Origin: DASTQL01 sp035761805
GTDB lineage: Bacteria > Actinomycetota > Actinomycetes > Jiangellales > Jiangellaceae
Assembly: GCA_035761805.1 (NCBI GenBank)
Contig: DASTQL010000087.1
Location: forward strand, 1-64,000
Direction of reading: 5' to 3'
DNA length: 64,000 nucleotides
Below are positions 1 to 6,965 of this stretch, piece by piece (the first letter of the stretch is position 1; every line of letters begins with the position of its first letter). The position numbers and the translations under genes were made by a program. The notes under the pieces were generated by a model. That model was not told where the DNA came from. It saw only the letters and a list, made by a program, of their open reading frames with translations, and searched no databases.

Positions 1-31
1 GTCGACCCCGGCCGGTCTGGGCCGGGTCGAC
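1..31. terminator. Hairpin terminator behind bL37
   Basis: GTCGACCC(C)GGCC pairs with GGCCGGGTCGAC around a 6-nt loop, giving a 12-bp stem with one bulged C. It lies 17 bp past the stop of the minus-strand bL37 gene. There is no T tract, which is usual in GC-rich actinobacteria. The stem is symmetrical, so it could also end a plus-strand gene from outside the window. Confidence 0.6.
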
Positions 32-48
32 GACGTACGGAGGCCTGG

Positions 49-123
49 TCAGGCGTTGGGGCGCTTGCCGTGGTTGGCCTTCTTGCGCTTGCGTGCCTTG
101 CGCTTGCGGGACCTTCTCGCCAA
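49..123 (-). CDS. 50S ribosomal protein bL37 (24 aa, TTG start)
   Basis: This is a 24-residue, extremely basic peptide that ends in KKANHGKRPNA, the hallmark of bL37, a small actinobacterial protein of the large ribosomal subunit near the peptidyl-transferase region. In this frame the start is TTG at 121-123, preceded by AAGGAG five bases upstream, and this gives exactly the 24 aa known for the family. The longer open frame that continues upstream has no family similarity. The gene is easily missed because of its length and rare start codon. A hairpin follows it. Identification is by family recognition and is confident; the TTG start is inferred from length and ribosome-binding site. Confidence 0.88.
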   Translation of the reverse strand: MARRSRKRKARKRKKANHGKRPNA

Positions 124-145
124 GGGGACTCCTTCGTCGTCAGGG

Positions 146-628
146 TCACATGCGCGCCGCGGTCCGCGGCGCGCCGCGGTCGATTGTCTCACTGATCGGT
201 GGTACGGCCGCTGGCCGGAGCATCGCGGTGGCCAGCAGGAGCCCCAGCCCGGCCGCCAGGAGGACCCCGCCGGGGGACACCGACTCGGGTCGCGGCGGGA
301 ACGCGACCGGGACCCACGCGCCCAGCCAGTGGTTGTCCCACACCCGGCCCACGCCGTCGAGGACGACCCCGGCCACCACCAGGGCCACGCCGTGCACGCC
401 TCGGTTGACCCAGCCGAAGACCGCGAGGAAGCCGATCGCGACCCCGGTGAGTGCCGGGAGCAGCGGCTCCCAGACGGCCGCACCGAGCACGCCGATCACC
501 CGGGCCACGAGCGCGTTGCCGAGCAGCCTGGCCCGCTGGAGCCGCAGCCGGGTCACGTGCGATAGCCGCCCGCCCATGGCGTACCCGACGGTCAGACCGC
601 CGACCAGCGCGATGAGGACGAGCGTCAC
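146..628 (-). CDS. DUF5317-type integral membrane protein
   Basis: The 160-aa product begins at GTG with a hydrophobic stretch (TLVLIALVGGLTVGYAMGG), followed by a basic segment with LRLQRARLLGNALVARVIG and several further hydrophobic helices, roughly four to five membrane segments. This layout matches the DUF5317 family of actinobacterial membrane proteins of unknown function. GTG at 626-628 was chosen because the upstream frame reads into the promoter region of the divergent thioesterase and the family starts with the first helix. The weak GGAG lies very close to the start. No catalytic residues are evident and no function is proposed. Confidence 0.7.
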   Translation of the reverse strand: MTLVLIALVGGLTVGYAMGGRLSHVTRLRLQRARLLGNALVARVIGVLGAAVWEPLLPALTGVAIGFLAVFGWVNRGVHGVALVVAGVVLDGVGRVWDNHWLGAWVPVAFPPRPESVSPGGVLLAAGLGLLLATAMLRPAAVPPISETIDRGAPRTAARM

Positions 629-749
629 GGCTCCATGGTCGCCCGGTGTGGCGCGTCCGAGAGGTTGCCACGCCACGGGATCCACCCCGGACGCCGCCCG
701 GACGTGGTGGAATGCGCCCCGACGCGTCCTCGGGAGGTCGGGAGCGAGC

Positions 750-1178
750 GTGGTGGAGCATGAGCGCGCCGGGATGGTGGGCCACAGCGCCGAGGTCTCG
801 CACCTCGTCGGCGATGAGGACACCGCGGTGGTCGTCGGCTCCGGTGACGTCCCGGTGCTGGCGACCCCGCGGCTGGTCGCGCTCGCCGAGGCGGCGACCG
901 TCGCGGCCGTGGCCGGGACCCTTCGCCCGGAGCAGACCACCGTGGGGACGCGGGTCGAGCTGGAGCACCTGGCCCCGACCCCGGTCGGCACCCGAGTGGG
1001 TGTCCGGGCGGTGCTGGTGTCGGTGGACGAACGGTTGCTGCGCTTCGAGGTGTCGGCCGAGCACCCCGACGGCCGGCAGGTGGCGCGTGGACACGTGACG
1101 CGCGTCGTCGTCGACCGGGCGCGCTTCCTCGCCCGTACGGGGGGTCAGGAGGGCCCGGGACCGAGCTCGAGGACGTAG
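750..1178 (+). CDS. Hotdog-fold thioesterase (FlK-like)
   Basis: A single hotdog domain of 142 aa. Near the N-terminus it carries the family pattern SGDVPVLATPRLVALAEAA, followed by TTVGTRVELEHLAPTPVGTRV, as in small thioesterases related to fluoroacetyl-CoA thioesterase FlK. The likely role is hydrolysis of short acyl-CoA or similar thioesters in the cytoplasm; the substrate is unknown. GTG at 750 is preceded by GGAG five bases away; GTG at 753 is the alternative. The 3' end overlaps the convergent GNAT gene by 34 bp. Confidence 0.8.
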   Translation: MVEHERAGMVGHSAEVSHLVGDEDTAVVVGSGDVPVLATPRLVALAEAATVAAVAGTLRPEQTTVGTRVELEHLAPTPVGTRVGVRAVLVSVDERLLRFEVSAEHPDGRQVARGHVTRVVVDRARFLARTGGQEGPGPSSRT

Positions 1179-1666
1179 GCGCGCAGGTGCACACCGGGCA
1201 GCGGCTCCCAATCGCGGTCGGCGGCGCGGCGGAAGCCGAGCCCCTGGTAGAGCGTGTGGGCCGCCGTCATCGTCGCGAGCGACGAGATGACCACCGCACG
1301 CGCACCTGCCGCACGGGCCCGGTCCAGGCAGGCCAGCACCAGGGCGCGGCCGGCTCCGCGCCGACGCCCGGTGGGAGCCACCGCCAGCATCCGGAACTCC
1401 GCCTCGCCCGGTCCGGCCAGCTCCGCGAGGGACGTGCCGGGCAGGCAGAAGGTCACGGTACCGAGCAGCTCGCCCCCGTCGTCGACGGCGACGAGCAGTT
1501 CGGCCTCGGTGGCGCGCCGACCGGCGTCCCGGAGCTCAGCAGAGTAGGCGGCGGCGTCCGGGTCGGCTCGGAGCAGGTCGTCGGCGAGGTAGGCCCTCAG
1601 GGTCAGCTCGCCGACGGCGTCGTACTCGGAGGCGGTCGCCGTGCGGACGACGGGCTGGTCGGGCAC
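1145..1666 (-). CDS. GNAT family N-acetyltransferase
   Basis: A 173-aa single-domain acetyltransferase of the GNAT superfamily. The acetyl-CoA pyrophosphate loop is visible as VAPTGRRRGAGRALV (about residues 97-111), followed by the C-terminal YQGLGFRR typical of motif B. It presumably transfers acetyl from acetyl-CoA to an amine; the acceptor cannot be told from sequence. A TAGCCT box lies exactly 7 nt upstream of the GTG start, so the mRNA is probably leaderless. It is convergent with the thioesterase and overlaps its last 34 bp. Confidence 0.8.
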   Translation of the reverse strand: MPDQPVVRTATASEYDAVGELTLRAYLADDLLRADPDAAAYSAELRDAGRRATEAELLVAVDDGGELLGTVTFCLPGTSLAELAGPGEAEFRMLAVAPTGRRRGAGRALVLACLDRARAAGARAVVISSLATMTAAHTLYQGLGFRRAADRDWEPLPGVHLRAYVLELGPGPS

Positions 1667-1690
1667 GTCGCGCAGGCTACTGCCGCTCGT

Positions 1691-1864
1691 TCAGCGGAGG
1701 ACGGCGTACGGGACGGACGGGAGGTCGGAGCCCCAGTCGTCGTGGCGGACGTTGCGCGGCGGGCGGGCCCCCCAGTCGGTGGAGACCCAGTGCAGGAGCG
1801 CCCGGGTGGCCCAGGCGGCGACGAGGAAGGGGATCAGGACGAGGAGGATCTCGAGTGCGGTCAT
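1691..1864 (-). CDS. Small single-pass membrane protein
   Basis: A 57-aa product with one hydrophobic helix at residues 2-24 (ALEILLVLIPFLVAAWATRAL), then a Trp-rich polar tail (VSTDWGARPP, HDDWGSDLP). I do not recognise a family. It is divergent from the GlxA-type regulator and its start lies just before that gene's direct-repeat promoter region. The AAGGAG on this strand is about 13 nt before the ATG, longer than usual. The membrane helix and position support a real small gene, but a chance ORF cannot be excluded. Confidence 0.45.
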   Translation of the reverse strand: MTALEILLVLIPFLVAAWATRALLHWVSTDWGARPPRNVRHDDWGSDLPSVPYAVLR

Positions 1865-1883
1865 GGCTGTAAGTTTGCGCTCC

Positions 1884-1958
1884 TTGACATCCTGCCGCGA
1901 GTGGCAGAACTGCCGCTCTCCATCGACATCCTGCCAACGATGTGGCACACTGACCCGC
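1884..1958 (+). promoter_or_regulatory. Duplicated operator and leaderless promoter of the GlxA-type regulator
   Basis: GACATCCTGCC occurs twice, at 1886 and 1925, 39 bp apart. Each copy begins an inverted repeat: CTGCC-N6-GGCAG (1892-1907) and TGCCA-N6-TGGCA (1932-1947). A third palindrome, GGCAG-AA-CTGCC, spans 1903-1914. TCGACA (1923-1928) and CACACT (1946-1951) are 17 bp apart, like a -35/-10 pair, with the ATG 7 nt downstream, so the second operator fills the spacer and touches the -10. This suggests autorepression by the downstream regulator; it is inference from layout. Confidence 0.55.
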
Positions 1959-2912
1959 ATGATCCGGACCGTCGCCGTGACCGTCTTCGACGGTGTGGCC
2001 CCCTTCGAGCTCGGCGTCATCACCGAGGCCTTCGGCGTCGACCGGAGCGAGCAGGGCGTGCCCACCTTCGACTTCCGCGTCTGCACCCCAGTGCCGGGCC
2101 GCGTGACGACCAGCATGCCCTTCGACCTGCACATCCCGGCCGGCCTCGAGGCCACCCTCGACGCGGACCTCGTCGCGGTGCCGGCCATGCGGCGGTTCGA
2201 CACGCCGCCGCCCGAGCTCCTCGACGCGCTGCGCGCCGTCGTGGACCGTGGCGGCCGGGTGATGTCGGTCTGCACCGGTGCCTTCGTGCTCGGGGAGGCG
2301 GGGCTGCTCGACGGCCGGAGGTGCACGACGCACTGGATGTACTCCGACGAGCTGGCCGAGCGCTTCCCGGAGGCGCTGGTGGACCCCGACGTCCTCTACG
2401 TCGACGCCGGCCAGGTCATCACCAGCGCCGGCACCGCCGCGGGCATCGACGCCTGCCTGCACCTCATCCGGGAGGACTACGGGGCCAAGATCGCTGCCAC
2501 GGTCGCCCGGCGGATGGTCGTGCCTCCACATCGCGACGGCGGGCAGGCGCAGTTCATCCAGTCGCCCATCCGGCCGCTGCACTGCGACACCCTCGACGAG
2601 GTGCTCGCGTGGATGTCCGAGCACCTCGACCGGGACCTCACCGTGGAGACGCTGGCCGTGCGGGCGCACATGTCGCCCCGCACGTTCGCCCGGCGCTTCC
2701 GCGCCGAGACCGGCACGACCCCGTACGACTGGCTGCTTGCCCGCCGGGTCGAGCAGGCCCAGCTGCTGCTCGAGGAGGGCGACGACAGCGTCGAGCAGAT
2801 CGCGGTCCGCTGCGGCTTCGGGACGGCGGCCGTGCTCCGCCACCACTTCACCCGGCGTCTCGGCACCACGCCCCAGGCCTACCGGCGGACCTTCCGGCGG
2901 CGTCCCGCGTGA
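1959..2912 (+). CDS. GlxA family transcriptional regulator (DJ-1/PfpI + AraC HTH)
   Basis: A 317-aa regulator with two parts. Residues 1-165 form a DJ-1/PfpI (amidotransferase-like) domain with the nucleophile-elbow motif SVCTGAFVLGEAGLLDGR around Cys105 and THWMYSDELAERFP. Residues 215-315 are an AraC-type double helix-turn-helix (HMSPRTFARRF then IAVRCGFGTAAVLRHHF). Proteins of this class bind DNA and sense small amino- or amide-containing ligands through the N-domain. The 3' end overlaps the YihY gene as GTGA, so the two are translationally coupled, and the membrane protein may be its target. TGGCA palindromes lie upstream. The ligand is unknown. Confidence 0.88.
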   Translation: MIRTVAVTVFDGVAPFELGVITEAFGVDRSEQGVPTFDFRVCTPVPGRVTTSMPFDLHIPAGLEATLDADLVAVPAMRRFDTPPPELLDALRAVVDRGGRVMSVCTGAFVLGEAGLLDGRRCTTHWMYSDELAERFPEALVDPDVLYVDAGQVITSAGTAAGIDACLHLIREDYGAKIAATVARRMVVPPHRDGGQAQFIQSPIRPLHCDTLDEVLAWMSEHLDRDLTVETLAVRAHMSPRTFARRFRAETGTTPYDWLLARRVEQAQLLLEEGDDSVEQIAVRCGFGTAAVLRHHFTRRLGTTPQAYRRTFRRRPA

Positions 2913-3784
2913 TCCCGTCCCGGGCGGCCTCCTCGGAGGTCCGGTCCGGCGGCCCGGCCCCCCAAGGTCGTGGGTGGCGGCGGGCGTTGCGAGCGGTCCC
3001 GCACGAGACCAGAGCGGCCCTGCGCAGCAACGACCTGCTGCTCTTCGGGGCGGGCGTCACCTTCTACGCGGCGATCGCCGTCGTCCCCCTCCTGGTCCTC
3101 GCCGTGTGGCTGCTCTCCCTCGTCGTCGGGACGGAGCGGGTCGAGGAGCTCGCCGCCGAGCTGGTGGAAGCGCTGCCGGGGGCTATCGGCGCGCCGGGGG
3201 TGGCCGGAGCGGGGATCGAACTCGGGCTGTCGCTGGGCCCGCTGGCCGCACTCGTCGCGGTCCTGCCCGCCAGCCTGTACGGCGAGGGGCTGCGTCGCGC
3301 GTACGCCGCGCTGGCCGGCGTCGACGACAGCTTCGTGGGTTGGCGCGGCCGCCTCGCGGTGCTGCCGGTCCTGGTCGTGGCGCCGCTGCTCCTGCTCGCC
3401 GTGCTGGCGGTGACCCCGCTGCTCAACGACCTGTTCGGGGCCGGACCGGGTCCGACGGCGCTGGGCGTCTACGTCGCCCTCAACGTCGACTGGCTCGTCC
3501 TCTCGATCCCGCTGACCTGGTCCTACCGGGTGGTGGCCCCGGACCCGCCGTCCTGGCGGGTCGCCGCGGTGGGGGGCTTCGTCACCGGTGCCTTCGTGGC
3601 CGGTTTCCTGCAGGGCTTCGCGCTCTTCCTCTCCCTCCCCGTGGACCTGGGAGCTCCCTTCGGCGGGTCCGTCGCCGTCGGCGCGGTGGTCGCGATCCTG
3701 CTGTGGATGTGGCTGCTGCACCTCGTCGTGCTCGTGGGCTACGTCGCGACCCGGCAACTGCAGCGGCTGCTCGACACCCCGTGA
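2909..3784 (+). CDS. YihY/BrkB family inner-membrane protein
   Basis: A 291-aa polytopic membrane protein. After a basic N-terminus it shows NDLLLFGAGVTFYAAIAVVPLLVL, a signature of the YihY/BrkB (formerly called RNase BN) family, followed by about five more helices and the C-terminal WMWLLHLVVLVGYVAT. Family members are of uncertain function, possibly transporters. The GTG start at 2909 overlaps the TGA of the GlxA-type regulator by 4 bp, so translation is coupled and both genes likely form one operon. It is convergent with the OsmC gene 20 bp away. Confidence 0.88.
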   Translation: MIPSRAASSEVRSGGPAPQGRGWRRALRAVPHETRAALRSNDLLLFGAGVTFYAAIAVVPLLVLAVWLLSLVVGTERVEELAAELVEALPGAIGAPGVAGAGIELGLSLGPLAALVAVLPASLYGEGLRRAYAALAGVDDSFVGWRGRLAVLPVLVVAPLLLLAVLAVTPLLNDLFGAGPGPTALGVYVALNVDWLVLSIPLTWSYRVVAPDPPSWRVAAVGGFVTGAFVAGFLQGFALFLSLPVDLGAPFGGSVAVGAVVAILLWMWLLHLVVLVGYVATRQLQRLLDTP

Positions 3785-3804
3785 CGATCGGCCGGGTGGG
3801 TGAG

Positions 3805-4230
3805 TCAGTCGACGTGCGTCGACACCGGGGTGGGCAGCTCCACGGTCCGGCTGACCGTGCACCACCGGTCGTGCGACCGGTGCACGGCGTCGGGCAGCAG
3901 GGCCCGGGCGGCGTCGCCCTCCGGGCCGTCGGGGAAGCGCACCCGGAAGGTCACCAGGACGTCGTCGAGCCGGTTGCCGTCGTCGTCGCGGACCTTCTCC
4001 GCCTCGACCCTGACCTCGAAGGACTCGGGCGTCGCCCGGCGGGAGGTGACGACGTTGACGTCCGCGCCGGTGCACCCGCCGATCGCGCCGAGCAGCAGCT
4101 CGGTGGCGGTGAAGTCCGCGTCCTCGCCCGTGCCCAGCGGGATGCGGCCGCCGCGGCCGTTGGTGACGGCCAGCCGGCCGTCGGCGGTGCGCTCGACGGC
4201 GACCGCGCGCCGCCCTCGGGAGGTTGCCAT
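3805..4230 (-). CDS. OsmC family peroxiredoxin-like protein
   Basis: A 141-aa OsmC/Ohr-fold protein. The two conserved cysteines are present in GAIGGCTGADVNVV (about residue 54) and DRWCTVSRTVE (about residue 122), so thiol-dependent reduction of organic hydroperoxides or a related thiol chemistry is likely. The preceding TATELLLGAIGGC is typical of the family. The ATG is preceded at 7 nt by GAGGGT, which could be the -10 of a leaderless promoter, though weaker than the TAnnnT boxes elsewhere. It is followed on the opposite side by the YihY gene. Confidence 0.87.
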   Translation of the reverse strand: MATSRGRRAVAVERTADGRLAVTNGRGGRIPLGTGEDADFTATELLLGAIGGCTGADVNVVTSRRATPESFEVRVEAEKVRDDDGNRLDDVLVTFRVRFPDGPEGDAARALLPDAVHRSHDRWCTVSRTVELPTPVSTHVD

Positions 4231-4265
4231 GCGCGGCACCCTCGCACACCGGGGCCCGCCGCCGG

Positions 4266-5963
4266 TCACACCCCTGTGGTCGACCGTGGATACGCCACGG
4301 CGGGGTCGGTGAGGACGTTGACCAGGTACGGCACGCCCGACTCGAACGCGCGCCGCAGTGCCGGGCCCAGCTCGTCCGGGCGGGAGACCGTCTCGCCGGC
4401 GCCGCCCAGCGCCTGCACGACCCCGTCGTAGCGGGTCTCCGCGCGCAGGTCGGCCGCGACGTCGTAGCCGTACAGCATCCGCATCGGGTGCTTCTCCAGC
4501 CCCCAGGCGCCGTTGTTGCCGACGACCATGACGACCGGCAGCCGGTGCCGGACCAGGGTGTCCACGTCCATCAGCGACATGCCCGCGGCCCCGTCGCCCA
4601 GGAGCAGCACCACCTGGCTCGCGGGCCGGGCGACCCGGGCCGCCGCGGCCGCCCCGACCCCCGCGCCGAGACACCCGTACGGGCCGGGATCGAGCCAGCC
4701 GCCCGGACGCGCGGGCTCGACCAGCTTGCCCGCCCACGACACGAAGTCGCCGCCGTCGCCGATCACGACGGCGTCGTCGCCCAGCAGCGGCAGCAGCTCG
4801 CCGTAGACGCGGGCGGGGTGGAGGGGGTGGGCGTCCGCAGACAACAGCGCCGAGTCGCGATCCACGGCCGCCGCGACGGCGTCACGCAGCGTCTCCTTCC
4901 AGGAGCTCCAGTCCGGGCGCCGGAGCTGGTCGGTCCAAGCGGACAGCACACCGTCGAGGACGAGCGTCAGGTCGCCGGCCGCCGCGGCCGCCAGCGTGAC
5001 GTGGGAGGAGACCTGGGACGGCGAGTCGGCGAGGTGGACGACCCTGGCGGGGGGCGCGCCGTCCTTGCCGCCGAAGACGCCGTAGCCCAGCCGGAAGTCC
5101 AGCGGCGTGCCGACGACCACGACGACGTCGGCCCGGCCGAGCGCCGTCGACCGGGCGCGGGTGACGAGCAGCGGGTGGCCGGGAGGGAGCAGGCCGCGGC
5201 CCATGCCGTTGGTCACCACGGGGAGCCGGGTCTCCTCGGCCAGCCGCACGGCCGCGCCCTCGGCACCGTCGGCCCAGACGTCGGAGCCGAGCACCAGGAC
5301 GGGGCGCTCGGCGTCGGCGACCACCTCGGCGATCTCGGCCAGATCGTCCGGGTCGGGCTCCAGCGGCCTCCGTCGCGGTGGGGGGGGTGGCAGTTCGACC
5401 GAGACCCGGCTGAAGAGCTCGTCCATGGGGACGTCGACGAAGACCGGCCCGCGGTGGGGCGTGGTCGCGATGCGCAACGCCTCGTCGACGACGCCGGGGA
5501 GCTCGGTGACCTTGCGCGCGGTTGCGGCGTACTTCGTCACCGGCGCCAGGAGCGGCGGGTGGTCGAGCTCCTGCAGGGATCCGGTGCCCCAACGGTAGGC
5601 CGGCGCACGGCCGCCCAGCGCGAGCAGGGGCACGCCGCTGTACGACGCCTGGGCGACGGCGCTGATCCCGTTGGTCACGCCCGGGCCGGCGGTGAGCACC
5701 GCGAGTCCGGGCGACCGGGTCAGCTTGGCCGTCGCCTCGGCCGCGAAGACGGCGGACTGCTCATGGCGCACGTCGACGTTGCGCGTCGGGGTGGGCGTTC
5801 CTTCCCGGGCCGCAGCGTCGTACAGGGGGAAGACGTGCGCGCCCGAGAGCGTCCACAACGTGGTGATGCCGTGGGCGCGCGCCACGGCCAGAGCGAGGTC
5901 GCCGCCGTGCCCCTCGACGGGAGCGTCGGCGGCCGGGGACCCGGCCGGTCCAGCAGTCGTCAC
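4266..5963 (-). CDS. ThDP-dependent enzyme, acetolactate synthase large-subunit-like
   Basis: A 565-aa thiamine-diphosphate enzyme with three family domains. The N-terminal domain carries the catalytic Glu in VRHEQSAVFAAEA and AVLTAGPGVTNGISA. The central domain (PVLVLGSDVWADGAE) follows. The C-terminal domain holds the ThDP-binding motif, starting GDGAAGMSLMD and ending VVGNNGAWG. It resembles the IlvB/IlvG and oxalyl-CoA decarboxylase-like group; the substrate is not certain, and no ilvN small subunit is nearby, so a branched-chain role is doubtful. TAGGTT lies 7 nt before the GTG start, indicating a leaderless transcript. The DUF2785 gene lies upstream on the same strand, 23 bp away. Confidence 0.85.
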   Translation of the reverse strand: MTTAGPAGSPAADAPVEGHGGDLALAVARAHGITTLWTLSGAHVFPLYDAAAREGTPTPTRNVDVRHEQSAVFAAEATAKLTRSPGLAVLTAGPGVTNGISAVAQASYSGVPLLALGGRAPAYRWGTGSLQELDHPPLLAPVTKYAATARKVTELPGVVDEALRIATTPHRGPVFVDVPMDELFSRVSVELPPPPPRRRPLEPDPDDLAEIAEVVADAERPVLVLGSDVWADGAEGAAVRLAEETRLPVVTNGMGRGLLPPGHPLLVTRARSTALGRADVVVVVGTPLDFRLGYGVFGGKDGAPPARVVHLADSPSQVSSHVTLAAAAAGDLTLVLDGVLSAWTDQLRRPDWSSWKETLRDAVAAAVDRDSALLSADAHPLHPARVYGELLPLLGDDAVVIGDGGDFVSWAGKLVEPARPGGWLDPGPYGCLGAGVGAAAAARVARPASQVVLLLGDGAAGMSLMDVDTLVRHRLPVVMVVGNNGAWGLEKHPMRMLYGYDVAADLRAETRYDGVVQALGGAGETVSRPDELGPALRRAFESGVPYLVNVLTDPAVAYPRSTTGV

Positions 5964-5986
5964 GGGGCCGAACCTACCCGCGCTGG

Positions 5987-6874
5987 TCAGCCCCCGCGGA
6001 AGAGCCAGGGCGCCGTGCCTCGCATCGCGCGCTGGAGGGCGATCAGCAGGTCCGGGCGGATCGCCGGGTTGACGAGCACTCGGGGAGCGGCGTCCTGCGC
6101 TGGCGTCCCGATCACCCCGAGCAGCAGCTGGAGGTGCAGCGACCGCACGTAGCCGATGGTGTTCTGGCACACCGCGGTCGGTCGTTCTCCGGGCTCGGGC
6201 CGGTTCTCCCCGCTCCAGCCGTCGGCCAGCCGGTCCGCCCAGCGTTCCACGAGGTCGCCGGGCACGAGGTCGCGATGCAGCAGGGACATCGTCGCGAAGG
6301 CGAGCCGGTCGAGCTCGCCGTCGACCAGCCGGTGCTGGGTGGGGATCAGCAGGCGCTCGGCCACCACGTCGAGCAGCACCGCCAGCTCGTCCGCCCCCAG
6401 GTGACGCGATGCGGCGAGCGTGCCGATCAGGTCGGCACCGTGGGTCACGGCCTGCGCCCACCCCCGGTCGGGGATCCAGCCACGGAGATCGCGTTCACCG
6501 AGGAACCAGGCCACGCCACGGTCCGCCCAGGTGAGGACGGTCGTGGGGTGCAGCAGACCGACGGCGTTGTCGCGCGCCACCACGGCGGCGAGAACCGCGG
6601 CCGAGAAGGACCGGCGGAGCACCGAGTCGGTCCCGTTCTCGCCGAGTCGTAAGCGCAGGCCCAGGGCCAGGCCGTCCCCGAGCCCGCTCAGCAGCTCGTC
6701 GTAGACCCCCTCCGTCGTCCAGGTCGACAGCGTGGTGCGGGCGAGGTCGTCGCGGACGTGCGGGTCGGGGTCCCCCAGCATGGAGACGAGCTCGGCGGTC
6801 AGCTCGTCCAGCGCGGCGTCCTCCGGGACCCGGCAGCCCTCCGCGACCACCGTCTCCCAGAACGCCGTGCGCAC
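5987..6874 (-). CDS. DUF2785 domain-containing protein
   Basis: A 295-aa soluble protein recognised as DUF2785 by GWIPDRGWAQAVTHGADLIG and FATMSLLHRDLVP, and by an all-helical repeat-like layout. The family is widespread but has no assigned function. GTG at 6872-6874 has a good Shine-Dalgarno sequence (GGGAGG, 8 nt upstream), unlike the leaderless genes on either side. The gene is divergent from pdtaS, with 91 bp between the two starts, and upstream of the ThDP enzyme on the same strand. Confidence 0.85.
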   Translation of the reverse strand: MRTAFWETVVAEGCRVPEDAALDELTAELVSMLGDPDPHVRDDLARTTLSTWTTEGVYDELLSGLGDGLALGLRLRLGENGTDSVLRRSFSAAVLAAVVARDNAVGLLHPTTVLTWADRGVAWFLGERDLRGWIPDRGWAQAVTHGADLIGTLAASRHLGADELAVLLDVVAERLLIPTQHRLVDGELDRLAFATMSLLHRDLVPGDLVERWADRLADGWSGENRPEPGERPTAVCQNTIGYVRSLHLQLLLGVIGTPAQDAAPRVLVNPAIRPDLLIALQRAMRGTAPWLFRGG

Positions 6875-6965
6875 CCTGCCATCCTCCCATCCGCACGGGT
6901 GCGAGTCCCCTGCCGGGCGGGCGGCTCGCCGGGCCGGTCGGCCGGATGCGGTCTACGCTGCGCCG

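Noticed and set aside
189..1211. Minus-strand frame of 340 codons opposite the thioesterase
   Set aside because: It is antisense to the thioesterase, rich in Arg/Gly/Pro/His, and shows no conserved motif; typical shadow ORF in GC-rich DNA.
1951..1960. AdpA-type sites (TGGCSNGWWY) for the TGGCA repeats
   Set aside because: The fifth base is A rather than G/C and the rest does not fit, so the sites were described only as TGCC/GGCA palindromes.
1187..2908. Very long open frame on the plus strand upstream of the YihY gene
   Set aside because: It reads through the GNAT gene antisense and GlxA in another frame; the composition is Arg/Gly/Pro-rich with no motif. Only the YihY part from 2909 is real.
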